Shown here in pieces: positions 52,797-60,796 of a DNA stretch of 64,000 nucleotides. Origin of the DNA: Burkholderiaceae bacterium (GTDB taxonomy: Bacteria > Pseudomonadota > Gammaproteobacteria > Burkholderiales > Burkholderiaceae_E); assembly GCA_024235875.1 (NCBI GenBank), contig JACKLP010000013.1, forward strand, positions 14,984 through 78,983, in the 5' to 3' direction. The first letter of the stretch is position 1. Each line of letters opens with the position of its first letter. The notes below the pieces were generated by a model. It made no database searches. It was given only the letters and a program-made list of their open reading frames with translations, and was not told the origin of the DNA. The position numbers were made by a program, and so were the translations under genes.

Positions 52797-54050
52797 CTAC
52801 CTGTCGATCTCGCCGAAGACGATGTCCTGGGTGCCGATGATCGTGACCACGTCGGCGATCATGTGCCCGCGCGACATCTCGTCGAGCGCCTGCAGATGCG
52901 CGAACCCGGGCGCCCTGATCTTCAGGCGATAGGGCTTGTTCGCACCATCGGAAACCAGGTAGATGCCGAACTCGCCCTTCGGGTGCTCGACGGCCGCATA
53001 GCATTCACCGGGCGGGACATGGAAGCCTTCGGTGAAGAGCTTGAAGTGGTGGATCAGCTCTTCCATGTTCGATTTCATGTCCACCCGCGCGGGCGGCGAC
53101 ACCTTGTGGTTGTCGGACATGACCGGCCCCGGGTGATTGCGGAGCCATTCGATGCACTGCTTGACGATTCGATTCGACTGCCGCATCTCTTCGACCCGCA
53201 CGAGATAACGGTCATAGCAGTCGCCGTTGGTACCCACCGGGATGTCGAAGTCGACCAGGTCATAGACTTCGTAGGGCTGCAACTTGCGCAGATCCCAGGC
53301 CACGCCGGAGCCGCGCAGCATCGGCCCGGTGAATCCCAGCGCCTTTGCCCGATCCGGATCGACGACCCCGATACCCACCAGGCGCTGCTTCCAGATGCGG
53401 TTATCGGTCAGCAGGGTCTCGTACTCGTCCACACAACCGGGAAAGCGGTTCGTGAACGCCTCGAGAAAGTCGAGCAGCGAACCCTCGCGGTCACGATTGA
53501 GTTCGCGCACCGCCGCGTCGCTGCGGGCCTTGGACGCCCGATACTTGGGCATCGAGTCGGGCAGGTCGCGATAGACGCCCCCCGGGCGGTAGTAGGCCGC
53601 GTGCATGCGCGCACCCGAGACCGCCTCATAGCAGTCCATCAGGTCTTCGCGCTCGCGAAACGCATAGAGGAACACGGCCATCGCACCGACGTCGAGGCCA
53701 TGCGCACCGATCCACAGGAGATGATTCAGGATCCGCGTGATCTCGTCGAACAAGACGCGGATGTATTGCGCCCGCAGCGGAACCTCGACGCCGAGCAGCT
53801 TCTCGATCGCCATCACGTAGGCATGCTCGTTGCACATCATCGACACGTAGTCGAGCCGATCCATGTACGGCACGCTTTGCAGGTAGGTGCGCGTCTCGGC
53901 GAGCTTTTCGGTGCCCCGGTGGAGCAGCCCGATGTGCGGGTCCGCCCGCTGCACCACTTCGCCATCGAGCTCGAGCACGAGCCGAAGAACACCGTGTGCC
54001 GCCGGATGCTGAGGACCGAAATTCAGCGTGTAGTTCTTTATTTCTGCCAC
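52797..54050 (-). CDS. nuoD: NADH-quinone oxidoreductase subunit D
   Basis: 417 residues, 49-kDa-type subunit lining the quinone site. NFGPQHPAAHGVLRLVLELD contains the quinone-site His, followed by ADPHIGLLHRGTEKLAETRT, DYVSMMCNEHAYVMAIEKLL, DVGAMAVFLYAFREREDLMD and the C-terminal DIVFGEIDR. NuoC and NuoD are separate genes here, not fused as in E. coli. 17-base gap from nuoC. Confidence 0.97.
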   Translation of the reverse strand: MAEIKNYTLNFGPQHPAAHGVLRLVLELDGEVVQRADPHIGLLHRGTEKLAETRTYLQSVPYMDRLDYVSMMCNEHAYVMAIEKLLGVEVPLRAQYIRVLFDEITRILNHLLWIGAHGLDVGAMAVFLYAFREREDLMDCYEAVSGARMHAAYYRPGGVYRDLPDSMPKYRASKARSDAAVRELNRDREGSLLDFLEAFTNRFPGCVDEYETLLTDNRIWKQRLVGIGVVDPDRAKALGFTGPMLRGSGVAWDLRKLQPYEVYDLVDFDIPVGTNGDCYDRYLVRVEEMRQSNRIVKQCIEWLRNHPGPVMSDNHKVSPPARVDMKSNMEELIHHFKLFTEGFHVPPGECYAAVEHPKGEFGIYLVSDGANKPYRLKIRAPGFAHLQALDEMSRGHMIADVVTIIGTQDIVFGEIDR

Positions 54051-54067
54051 GTCGTCTCTCCGCGCCT

Positions 54068-54664
54068 TCAGCGGCCGCCGCCGTAGCCGTCTTCACGAAT
54101 CACGCGCGGCACGTTCTCGCGTGGCGCGATCGTGAGCGGCTGATAGACCACGCGCCGCTGCTCCGGGTCGTAGCGCATCTCGACGTGACCCGAGACCGGA
54201 AAGTCCTTGCGAAACGGATGCCCGACGAACCCGTAGTCGGTGAGAATCCGGCGCAGATCGGCGTGCCCCTCGAACACGATGCCGAACAGGTCGAAGGCCT
54301 CGCGCTCGAACCAGTTCGCGGCCGGCCACAGATCCGTGAGGGACGAGATCACGGGGAAATCGTCATCGGCGCAGAATGCGCGAAGGCGCAGCCGCCAGTT
54401 ATGCGTGATCGAGAGCAGATGCGAAACCACGGCGAAGCGCGGCCCGTCGTGCGAGCCGCCGCCGTAGCCGGCGTAATCGAGCCCGCAAAGGTCGATCAGC
54501 GTCTCGAAGCGTAGCGACGGATCGTCGCGCAGCGCGCCGGCGACATCGAGATAATCGGCACCGCTCACGACCAGGGTGAGTTCGCCGAGAGCCTCGCTCG
54601 AGCTGACGACACGCTCGCCGAGCACTTGCTCGACGTTTGCTTTCAGCTGTTCGATTGGAACCAT
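54068..54664 (-). CDS. nuoC: NADH-quinone oxidoreductase subunit C
   Basis: 198 residues, 30-kDa-type subunit. Signature WFEREAFDLFGIVFEGHADL with RRILTDYGFVGHPFRKDFPV, then GHVEMRYDPEQRRVVYQPL. Peripheral-arm scaffold on NuoD. 37-base gap from nuoB. Confidence 0.96.
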   Translation of the reverse strand: MVPIEQLKANVEQVLGERVVSSSEALGELTLVVSGADYLDVAGALRDDPSLRFETLIDLCGLDYAGYGGGSHDGPRFAVVSHLLSITHNWRLRLRAFCADDDFPVISSLTDLWPAANWFEREAFDLFGIVFEGHADLRRILTDYGFVGHPFRKDFPVSGHVEMRYDPEQRRVVYQPLTIAPRENVPRVIREDGYGGGR

Positions 54665-54701
54665 GCTCAGAATCTGCCCATATCCCCGGTCGACATGCGT
54701 G

Positions 54702-55178
54702 TCAGCGCGCGATCGTCGAGGTTTTTCGAATCTTGGCCTGCAATTGGATCAGGCCGTAAGCCAAGGCCTCGGCGGTCGGCGGACAACCGGGGACATAGAC
54801 GTCGACCGGAACGATGCGATCGCAACCGCGCACCACCGAGTACGAATAATGGTAGTAGCCGCCACCGTTCGCGCAGGACCCCATCGACAGGACCCAACGC
54901 GGCTCGGCCATCTGGTCATAGACCTTTCGAAGCGCCGGCGCCATCTTGTTGCACAGCGTGCCCGCCACGATCATCAGGTCGCTCTGCCGAGGGCTCGGCC
55001 TGAAGATGATGCCGAATCGATCAAGGTCGTAGCGCGACGCACCCGCATGCATCATCTCGACCGCGCAACAGGCCAGGCCGAACGTCATCGGCCATAGCGA
55101 ACCCGTACGAGTCCAGTTGATGAGCTTGTCGACCTGGGTCGTCACGAAGCCCTGATTCAGTACGCCTTCGATACTCAT
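54702..55178 (-). CDS. nuoB: NADH-quinone oxidoreductase subunit B
   Basis: 158 residues carrying the terminal cluster N2 that reduces quinone. Cysteine ligands: GLACCAVEMM, MGSCANGGGYYHYS and VPGCPPTAEALAYG. ATG 55178 (MSIEGVLNQGF) fits homologues; a longer frame to 55229 is rejected. The 134-base gap to nuoA is unusually long for the operon, and I see no gene in it. Confidence 0.96.
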   Translation of the reverse strand: MSIEGVLNQGFVTTQVDKLINWTRTGSLWPMTFGLACCAVEMMHAGASRYDLDRFGIIFRPSPRQSDLMIVAGTLCNKMAPALRKVYDQMAEPRWVLSMGSCANGGGYYHYSYSVVRGCDRIVPVDVYVPGCPPTAEALAYGLIQLQAKIRKTSTIAR

Positions 55179-55312
55179 GCCAGACGGTTCCGATTTGCCA
55201 ACGCCATCTGCAGCGACCTTCGCGCGCACCCGGCGTCGAATCCACCGCCCATAGGCGGTCTCGTCAGTTCACGACGCTCACCTGCCGGCATGACAGGTCG
55301 CGCCACGGCAGC

Positions 55313-55672
55313 TCACTCCCAGTCGAGCGCGCCCTTCATCCACTCGTAGATGAAGCCGACGACCAGGATCCCCAGGAAGATCATCATGGCCATGAAGCCG
55401 AAGAACCCGATCGAGTCGAGGACAACGGCCCATGGGAACAGAAATGCGATCTCGAGGTCGAACAAGATGAAGAGAATCGCGACCAGGTAGTACCGGACGT
55501 CGAACTTCATCCGCGCGTCCTCGAATGCCTCGAAGCCGCACTCGTAGGGCGAAAGCTTCTCGGGGTCGGGGCGATGAGGACCGAGAATTCTGCCGATCAG
55601 CATGGGACCGACACCCACGCCGATGCCGACGAGGATGAACAGCAGGACGGGCAGATAGTTCTCGAGATTCAC
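55313..55672 (-). CDS. nuoA: NADH-quinone oxidoreductase subunit A
   Basis: 119 residues, three helices, first gene of the complex I operon. YECGFEAFEDARMKFDVRYY then LVAILFILFDLEIAFLFPWA are strongly conserved in the family; the loop Cys lies in YECGFE. Starts 13 bases after the tRNA-Leu gene on the same strand, so tRNA and operon may share transcription. Confidence 0.96.
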   Translation of the reverse strand: MNLENYLPVLLFILVGIGVGVGPMLIGRILGPHRPDPEKLSPYECGFEAFEDARMKFDVRYYLVAILFILFDLEIAFLFPWAVVLDSIGFFGFMAMMIFLGILVVGFIYEWMKGALDWE

Positions 55673-55685
55673 GTTCGAAAGATAT

Positions 55686-55770
55686 TGGTGCCGACGGCGA
55701 GACTCGAACTCGCACAGCTTTCGCCACTACCCCCTCAAGATAGCGTGTCTACCAATTTCACCACGTCGGC
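55686..55770 (-). tRNA. tRNA-Leu (anticodon GAG)
   Basis: 85 bases including encoded CCA. Acceptor stem GCCGACG / CGTCGGC, anticodon stem-loop CTATC-TTGAGGG-GGTAG giving GAG, long variable arm, T loop AGTTCGAGTCT. Lies between secG and nuoA, an arrangement I know from Burkholderiales. Confidence 0.95.
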
Positions 55771-55854
55771 AATCCTGCGAAAGACAAGCATCGCGCTTCG
55801 TCGATTCGACCCGAGGATGGTCGATGAAACGCGGTGTCCGCTCAACTCGGCATT

Positions 55855-56322
55855 CTACTTCGGAATGTCGGCCGGCTGGGAGCTTTTCACCGGCGCCGGC
55901 GCGGGGGTTGGCGTATTTGCACCACTGCCCGACTGACGCTCGGCGGGATTCGCGCTCGGGACATCCGACGGCTTGACCGAGGTCGTCGGCGTAGCGCCCG
56001 AAGCAGCCGCATCGCCCTTGCCCGCATCCTTTTCGCGCGTGGCCCCCGAGACCGCGTCCATGACACTGCCGGGCGCAGCAGGCTTGTGGTTGACCAGCAT
56101 TGCCAGGCCCAGCGTGCAAACGAAGAACACTCCAGCGAACACCGCCGTCGTGCGCGACAGGAAGTTGGCCGAACCGGTGGCACCGAACAGGCTGCCCGAC
56201 GAACCGCCGCCGAAGGCAGCGCCCATGTCGGCGCCCTTGCCATGCTGGAGCAGCACCAACACGATGATGCCGATCGCACTGATCACCTGAACCAGCATCA
56301 GTACATTGAGCAACCACTGCAT
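55855..56322 (-). CDS. secG: Preprotein translocase subunit SecG
   Basis: 155 residues, small inner-membrane subunit of the Sec translocon. Two helices: LLNVLMLVQVISAIGIIVLV and TTAVFAGVFFVCTLGLAMLV, with LLQHGKGADMGAAFGGGSSG then SLFG between, diagnostic for SecG. The C-terminal 75 residues are Ala/Pro/Ser-rich and disordered, longer than in E. coli. ATG 56322; 37 bases after tpiA. Confidence 0.95.
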   Translation of the reverse strand: MQWLLNVLMLVQVISAIGIIVLVLLQHGKGADMGAAFGGGSSGSLFGATGSANFLSRTTAVFAGVFFVCTLGLAMLVNHKPAAPGSVMDAVSGATREKDAGKGDAAASGATPTTSVKPSDVPSANPAERQSGSGANTPTPAPAPVKSSQPADIPK

Positions 56323-56359
56323 TTGTTGTCTTTCCTTTTTCGCGCGAGCCGATACCGGC

Positions 56360-57124
56360 TCAGGCCGCCTGGGCCGCGCGACAGATGTTGAGAAAATCGT
56401 CGGCCACCAACGAAGCACCGCCGATCAGGCCCCCGTCGATGTCGGGCATGCCGAACAGGCTGCTCGCATTGTTCGCCTTGACACTTCCGCCGTACAGGAT
56501 CCGAATGTCAGCGGCGTGGCCAACGCCCCCGCTGGCCAGTCTGGCACGGATGAAAGCGTGGGCCGCCTGCGCCATCTCGGGCGACGCGGTCTTGCCGGTG
56601 CCGATCGCCCAGACCGGCTCGTAGGCAACGACGAAGCGCTCAGCCGCCGCGCCGCCCGCCAGGGCGCAAAATGCATCGACCTGGCGCCCCAGGACGGCCT
56701 CGGTGACGCCGGCGTCGCGCTCCTGCAGGGACTCGCCCACGCAAACGATGACGCCAAGGCCTTCGGCCAGGGCGATCTCGACCTTGCGCGCCACCAGTTC
56801 GTCGTCTTCGCCCAGTATCGTGCGCCGCTCCGAGTGCCCTATGATGACCCACCCGCACCCCAGGTCCGAGAGCATCGTGGCCGAAACCTCGCCGGTGAAC
56901 GCGCCGTTGGGCTGCGAGCACAGGTTCTGGGCGCCCAGCACGACGCCCGTGTCGTTGAGCCAAGCCGCGGCCTGCCCCAGGTACGGATACGGCGGACAGA
57001 CGACGACGTCGACCTGCGCGATCGAGGCACGCTCCAGGCCGCCGCGAATCGCGGTGAAAAGATGCTCGTTGGTGACGATGTCACCGTTCATCTTCCAGTT
57101 GCCGGCAACCATTGGTTTACGCAT
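56360..57124 (-). CDS. tpiA: Triosephosphate isomerase
   Basis: 254 residues, interconverts dihydroxyacetone phosphate and glyceraldehyde-3-phosphate. Catalytic residues: Lys in AGNWKMNG, His in IIGHSERR, Glu in VVAYEPVWAIGTGKTASPEM (flexible loop 6). ILYGGSVKANNA and GLIGGASL close the phosphate site. ATG 57124 (MRKPMVAGN) chosen; 57130 would add two residues. Upstream 57125-57295 holds nothing recognisable. Confidence 0.96.
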   Translation of the reverse strand: MRKPMVAGNWKMNGDIVTNEHLFTAIRGGLERASIAQVDVVVCPPYPYLGQAAAWLNDTGVVLGAQNLCSQPNGAFTGEVSATMLSDLGCGWVIIGHSERRTILGEDDELVARKVEIALAEGLGVIVCVGESLQERDAGVTEAVLGRQVDAFCALAGGAAAERFVVAYEPVWAIGTGKTASPEMAQAAHAFIRARLASGGVGHAADIRILYGGSVKANNASSLFGMPDIDGGLIGGASLVADDFLNICRAAQAA

Positions 57125-57295
57125 GTTCATCGTGCCTTGCATCGAGCCCGGATTCGCCAAAACCACCCGTCGACGCTATTCCTGGTTTCGGAAGGCGCCC
57201 AGACCCAGTGGCAATACAAGCGGCAAGAAGCCAACCCGAAATTTTAGGTTTTAGACGTCCGACTGGTCAAATCGGGCCTCGGGAGCCAGGCCTCG

Positions 57296-58276
57296 TCATG
57301 CGCCCGGCCGGTCTCGCTCGGACCCCTCTGGCTTCTCGGGCCCCGCAGCCTGCGGGGGATTCGTCGCGCCCTGCGAGACGGGGGAGTCCGTCTGGCTAAC
57401 GCTCGGCGGCACGTCGGCGTCCGCCGCGGGGACCTCGGGCGACACCGCGGCGTCGGATCGACGCGACCAAGGCAGATCGAGACCGGCCCGACGCCGCAAG
57501 AACCACACCGCGTAACCAGACAGGCCGTAGACCAGGAAAAAGAGGAACAGCACCATCGGCGGGTCCGATGACACCAGCACGAAGGCCAGTACCAGACCGA
57601 ATGCCGCGATGAATGGGACGCTGCGCCGGAAATTGATGTCCTTGAAACTGTAGAACGGCGCATTCGAGACCATCGTCAGGCCGGCGTACACCGTCAGCAG
57701 CCACGACAGCACGCTCAGGTCGCGGCCACTCAGACTGATCAATCGCGCCTCTCGGTAGTCGGTCGCCACCCAGACGAACCCGACGACCAGCCCTGCCGCT
57801 GCCGGACTCGGCAGCCCCTGGAAGTAGCGCTTGTCCACGACGCCTAGATTGGCATTGAAGCGGGCAAGCCGAAGACCTGCACCCGCCACGTAGACGAAGG
57901 CCGCCAGCCAGCCCCATTTGCCCAGCCCCCGGAGCGACCACTCGTAGAGAATGAGCGCGGGCGCGACGCCGAACGACACCATGTCCGAAAGGCTGTCGTA
58001 TTGCTCGCCGAATGCGCTCTGGGTGTTGGTGAGGCGCGCGACCCGGCCATCGAGGCTATCGAGCACCATGGCCGCGAACGTAGCCATCGCCGCGTAGGCG
58101 AACTGATTGTTCATGGCCTGCACCACGGCAAAAAAACCGCAGAACAGCGAGGCCGTCGTGAAGGCATTGGGCAGCAGATAGACGCCCCGGGCCCGCTTTC
58201 GGGGGCCGCTCGACGTCGCCGGGTCCGACGCGTTCGGGCGCAGACGCCGTAGCCGGATCCTGCGCCCGACCGTCAC
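57296..58276 (-). CDS. pssA: CDP-diacylglycerol-serine O-phosphatidyltransferase
   Basis: 326-residue membrane enzyme making phosphatidylserine. The CDP-alcohol phosphotransferase motif is intact across LDSLDGRVARLTNTQSAFGE and QYDSLSDMVSFG (D-G-x2-A-R-x8-G-x3-D-x3-D). Eight or so helices follow. The C-terminal 70 residues are a Pro/Ser/Asp-rich tail without helices. The start codon is GTG 58276, overlapping the psd stop (GTGA), so the two phospholipid steps are translationally coupled. Confidence 0.93.
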   Translation of the reverse strand: MTVGRRIRLRRLRPNASDPATSSGPRKRARGVYLLPNAFTTASLFCGFFAVVQAMNNQFAYAAMATFAAMVLDSLDGRVARLTNTQSAFGEQYDSLSDMVSFGVAPALILYEWSLRGLGKWGWLAAFVYVAGAGLRLARFNANLGVVDKRYFQGLPSPAAAGLVVGFVWVATDYREARLISLSGRDLSVLSWLLTVYAGLTMVSNAPFYSFKDINFRRSVPFIAAFGLVLAFVLVSSDPPMVLFLFFLVYGLSGYAVWFLRRRAGLDLPWSRRSDAAVSPEVPAADADVPPSVSQTDSPVSQGATNPPQAAGPEKPEGSERDRPGA

Positions 58277-58947
58277 TCGCCCGCTCCGCCGCCAGCCACC
58301 GGAAGGCGTGCGAGCACCGTGGACGCGGCCTTCACTCGTTCGCCGATGACCGCCAAGGGTTCGGCCTCGACCGGAAGATACAGATCGACGCGCGAGCCGA
58401 ACCGGATGAAGCCGAAGCGTTGCCCACGCGCCAGCATCTCGCCGTCGCCCACATAGCAGAGGATGCGTCTTGCGACCAAGCCGGCGATCTGGACGCAGGT
58501 GATCAGCGCACCATCGGAGCGGCGGATCACCATCGCATTGCGCTCGTTGGCCTCCGAGGCCTTGTCGAGATCGGCGTTGACGAAGCGCCCTGGGAAATAA
58601 TGGACGCGTTCGACCATGCCGTCGAGCGGCGCTCGATTCGAGTGAACATTGAAGACGTTCATGAAGACCGAGATCTTCAGGCAGTCGCGACCATCGTTGT
58701 AGGGGTCGCTCGCACGCTCGACCACGATGACTCGTCCGTCTGCGGGGCTGAGCACCGCATCGGCGGCAGAAGGAATGATGCGCGCCGGGTCACGGAAGAA
58801 CTGCAGGACGAAGAGCGCGATCACCCAGAACGGCAGCGCCCACCAGAAGCCCCCGAGCAGGTGAACGACGAACGCCAGGCCCGCGGCAATTCCCAGGAAT
58901 GGCCAACCTTCACGCGCGATCAGGGGATGAGGATAGTGATAGTTCAT
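58273..58947 (-). CDS. psd: Phosphatidylserine decarboxylase
   Basis: 224-residue proenzyme of the short Psd type, making phosphatidylethanolamine. Membrane anchor (WPFLGIAAGLAFVVHLLGGF), then VLSPADGRVIVVE, CLKISVFMNVFNVHSNRAPL and the self-cleavage site RFGSRVDLYLP, where Ser becomes the pyruvoyl group. ATG 58947 gives MNYHYPHPLIAREGWPFLG, typical of homologues. Followed directly by pssA, so the later pathway step is encoded first. Confidence 0.95.
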   Translation of the reverse strand: MNYHYPHPLIAREGWPFLGIAAGLAFVVHLLGGFWWALPFWVIALFVLQFFRDPARIIPSAADAVLSPADGRVIVVERASDPYNDGRDCLKISVFMNVFNVHSNRAPLDGMVERVHYFPGRFVNADLDKASEANERNAMVIRRSDGALITCVQIAGLVARRILCYVGDGEMLARGQRFGFIRFGSRVDLYLPVEAEPLAVIGERVKAASTVLARLPVAGGGAGE

Positions 58948-59233
58948 TTCGATCGGATAGGACGGCAGTGCCCGACACGTAGGACGGCACCCGCCAGGCA
59001 AGTATAGGCGGAGCCGGGACGCGCGGCGAGCCTGGGAAGCAGGCTCTTCGTCATGCTGCTCGCGGGCAGCAGAAGGGCCGGCGCCCTGCCCACTCGAGGC
59101 AGTGGCTGACCGGCCCTTCCGATGCCCCGCAAGCAGCGCGCTCGCGCCCAGTGCCCGGCCGATACGGCTGCGCCGTCCGACCGGGATCTCGCGGCGGGCG
59201 GGCCGGGAAAGGCCGGGCCCGCCTGGCAGGCGC

Positions 59234-60250
59234 TCAGTTGCGCGACTTGTCGACCAGGCGGTTGGCCTTGATCCAAGGCATCATCGCACGCAGCTTCTCG
59301 CCCACGACCTCGATCTCGTGCTCGGCCGTCAGGCGGCGACGCGACATCAAGGTCGGCGCACCCGCCTTGTTCTCGAGGATGAACGCCTTCGCGTACTCGC
59401 CGGTCTGGATGTCGCGCAACGACGCGCGCATCGCCTCCTTCGTTTCGGCGGTGATGATCCGCGGACCGGTGACGTACTCGCCGAACTCAGCGTTGTTCGA
59501 GATCGAGTAGTTCATGTTTCCGATGCCGCCTTCGTAGATCAGGTCGACGATCAGCTTGACCTCGTGCAGGCACTCGAAGTAGGCCATCTCGGGCGCATAG
59601 CCGGCCTCGACCAACGTCTCGAATCCGGCCTTGATCAACTCGACGACGCCCCCGCACAACACGGTCTGCTCGCCAAACAGGTCGGTCTCGGTCTCTTCGC
59701 GGAAGTCGGTCTCGATGATGCCCGCACGACCGCCACCGATGGCGCATGCGTACGACAGCGCATAGTCGCGCGCGGCACCCGACTTGTCCTGGTGGATCGC
59801 GACCAGCATCGGAACACCACCGCCCGCGGCATAGGTGCTACGAACCGTGTGACCCGGCGCCTTGGGCGCCACCATCACGACGTCGAGGTCTTCGCGCGGC
59901 ACGACTTGGCCATAGTGCACGTTGAAGCCGTGCGCGAAGGCGATCGTGGCACCCTTCTTGATGTTGGTTACGACATCGCGGTTGTAGACGTCGGCGATGT
60001 GCTCGTCGGGCATCAGCATCATGACGAAGTCGGCTTCCTTGACCGCGTCGGCGATCTCGGCGACCTTGAGCTTCGCCTTCTTGACCTTGTCCCAGGACGC
60101 CCCGCCCTTGCGCACGCCGACGACGACCTTGCAGCCCGACTCGTGGAGGTTGAGCGCATGGGCATGGCCTTGCGAGCCGTATCCGATGATGGCGACCTTC
60201 TTGCCCTTGATGAGCTTGAGGTCGCAGTCCTTGTCGTAGAAGACCTTCAT
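59234..60250 (-). CDS. ilvC: Ketol-acid reductoisomerase
   Basis: 338 residues, NADPH-dependent second common step of valine/isoleucine synthesis. KVAIIGYGSQGHAHALNLHE is the nucleotide site; KAPGHTVRSTYAAGGGVPML, ETDFREETETDLFGEQTVLC (Mg ligands) and CLHEVKLIVDLIYEGGIGNM are family marks. Class I length. 44 bases after ilvH. Downstream a GGGCCGG / CCGGCCC inverted repeat (59073-59120) may end the ilv transcript before psd. Confidence 0.97.
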   Translation of the reverse strand: MKVFYDKDCDLKLIKGKKVAIIGYGSQGHAHALNLHESGCKVVVGVRKGGASWDKVKKAKLKVAEIADAVKEADFVMMLMPDEHIADVYNRDVVTNIKKGATIAFAHGFNVHYGQVVPREDLDVVMVAPKAPGHTVRSTYAAGGGVPMLVAIHQDKSGAARDYALSYACAIGGGRAGIIETDFREETETDLFGEQTVLCGGVVELIKAGFETLVEAGYAPEMAYFECLHEVKLIVDLIYEGGIGNMNYSISNNAEFGEYVTGPRIITAETKEAMRASLRDIQTGEYAKAFILENKAGAPTLMSRRRLTAEHEIEVVGEKLRAMMPWIKANRLVDKSRN

Positions 60251-60294
60251 TCTTATTCCTTCCCTCTGTATGTTGGCAAAAGCGTGCTCTCGAT

Positions 60295-60786
60295 TCAGAC
60301 TTTCAGGATCCGCTCTCCGCGAGCGATTCCGGAAGCCCCGGTGCGGACCGTCTCGAGAATGACGGTCTTGTCGATCGCACCGATGAACGCATCGAGCTTG
60401 GCACCGTTTCCAGTCAGCTCGATCGTGTAGGTGCGCTCGGTAACGTCGATGATGCGCCCCCGGAAGATCTCGGCCATGCGCTTCATTTCCTCGCGTTCCT
60501 TTCCGACTGCGCGCACCTTGATCAGCATCAGCTCGCGCTCGATGCAGGGGCTCTCGGTCAGGTCGACGAGCTTGACCACCTCGATGAGGCGGTTCAGGTG
60601 CTTGGTGATCTGCTCGACCACGTCATCGGAGCCCGAGGTGACGATCGTCATTCGCGAAAGCGACACGTCCTCGGTCGGTGCCACGGTGAGCGTCTCGATG
60701 TTGTAGCCGCGCGCCGAGAACAGGCCGACCACCCGCGACAGGGCACCGGGCTCGTTCTCGAGGAGAACTGAAATGATGTGTTTCAT
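60295..60786 (-). CDS. ilvH: Acetolactate synthase small regulatory subunit
   Basis: 163 residues. N-terminal ACT domain (IISVLLENEPGALSRVVGLF, SARGYNIETLTVAPTEDVSL), the valine feedback site, and the C-terminal IlvN domain (RELMLIKVRAVGKEREEMKR, FRGRIIDVTERTYTIELTG). Binds and activates the IlvB subunit encoded 10 bases upstream. Confidence 0.96.
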   Translation of the reverse strand: MKHIISVLLENEPGALSRVVGLFSARGYNIETLTVAPTEDVSLSRMTIVTSGSDDVVEQITKHLNRLIEVVKLVDLTESPCIERELMLIKVRAVGKEREEMKRMAEIFRGRIIDVTERTYTIELTGNGAKLDAFIGAIDKTVILETVRTGASGIARGERILKV

Positions 60787-60796
60787 CGTCGTTCTC

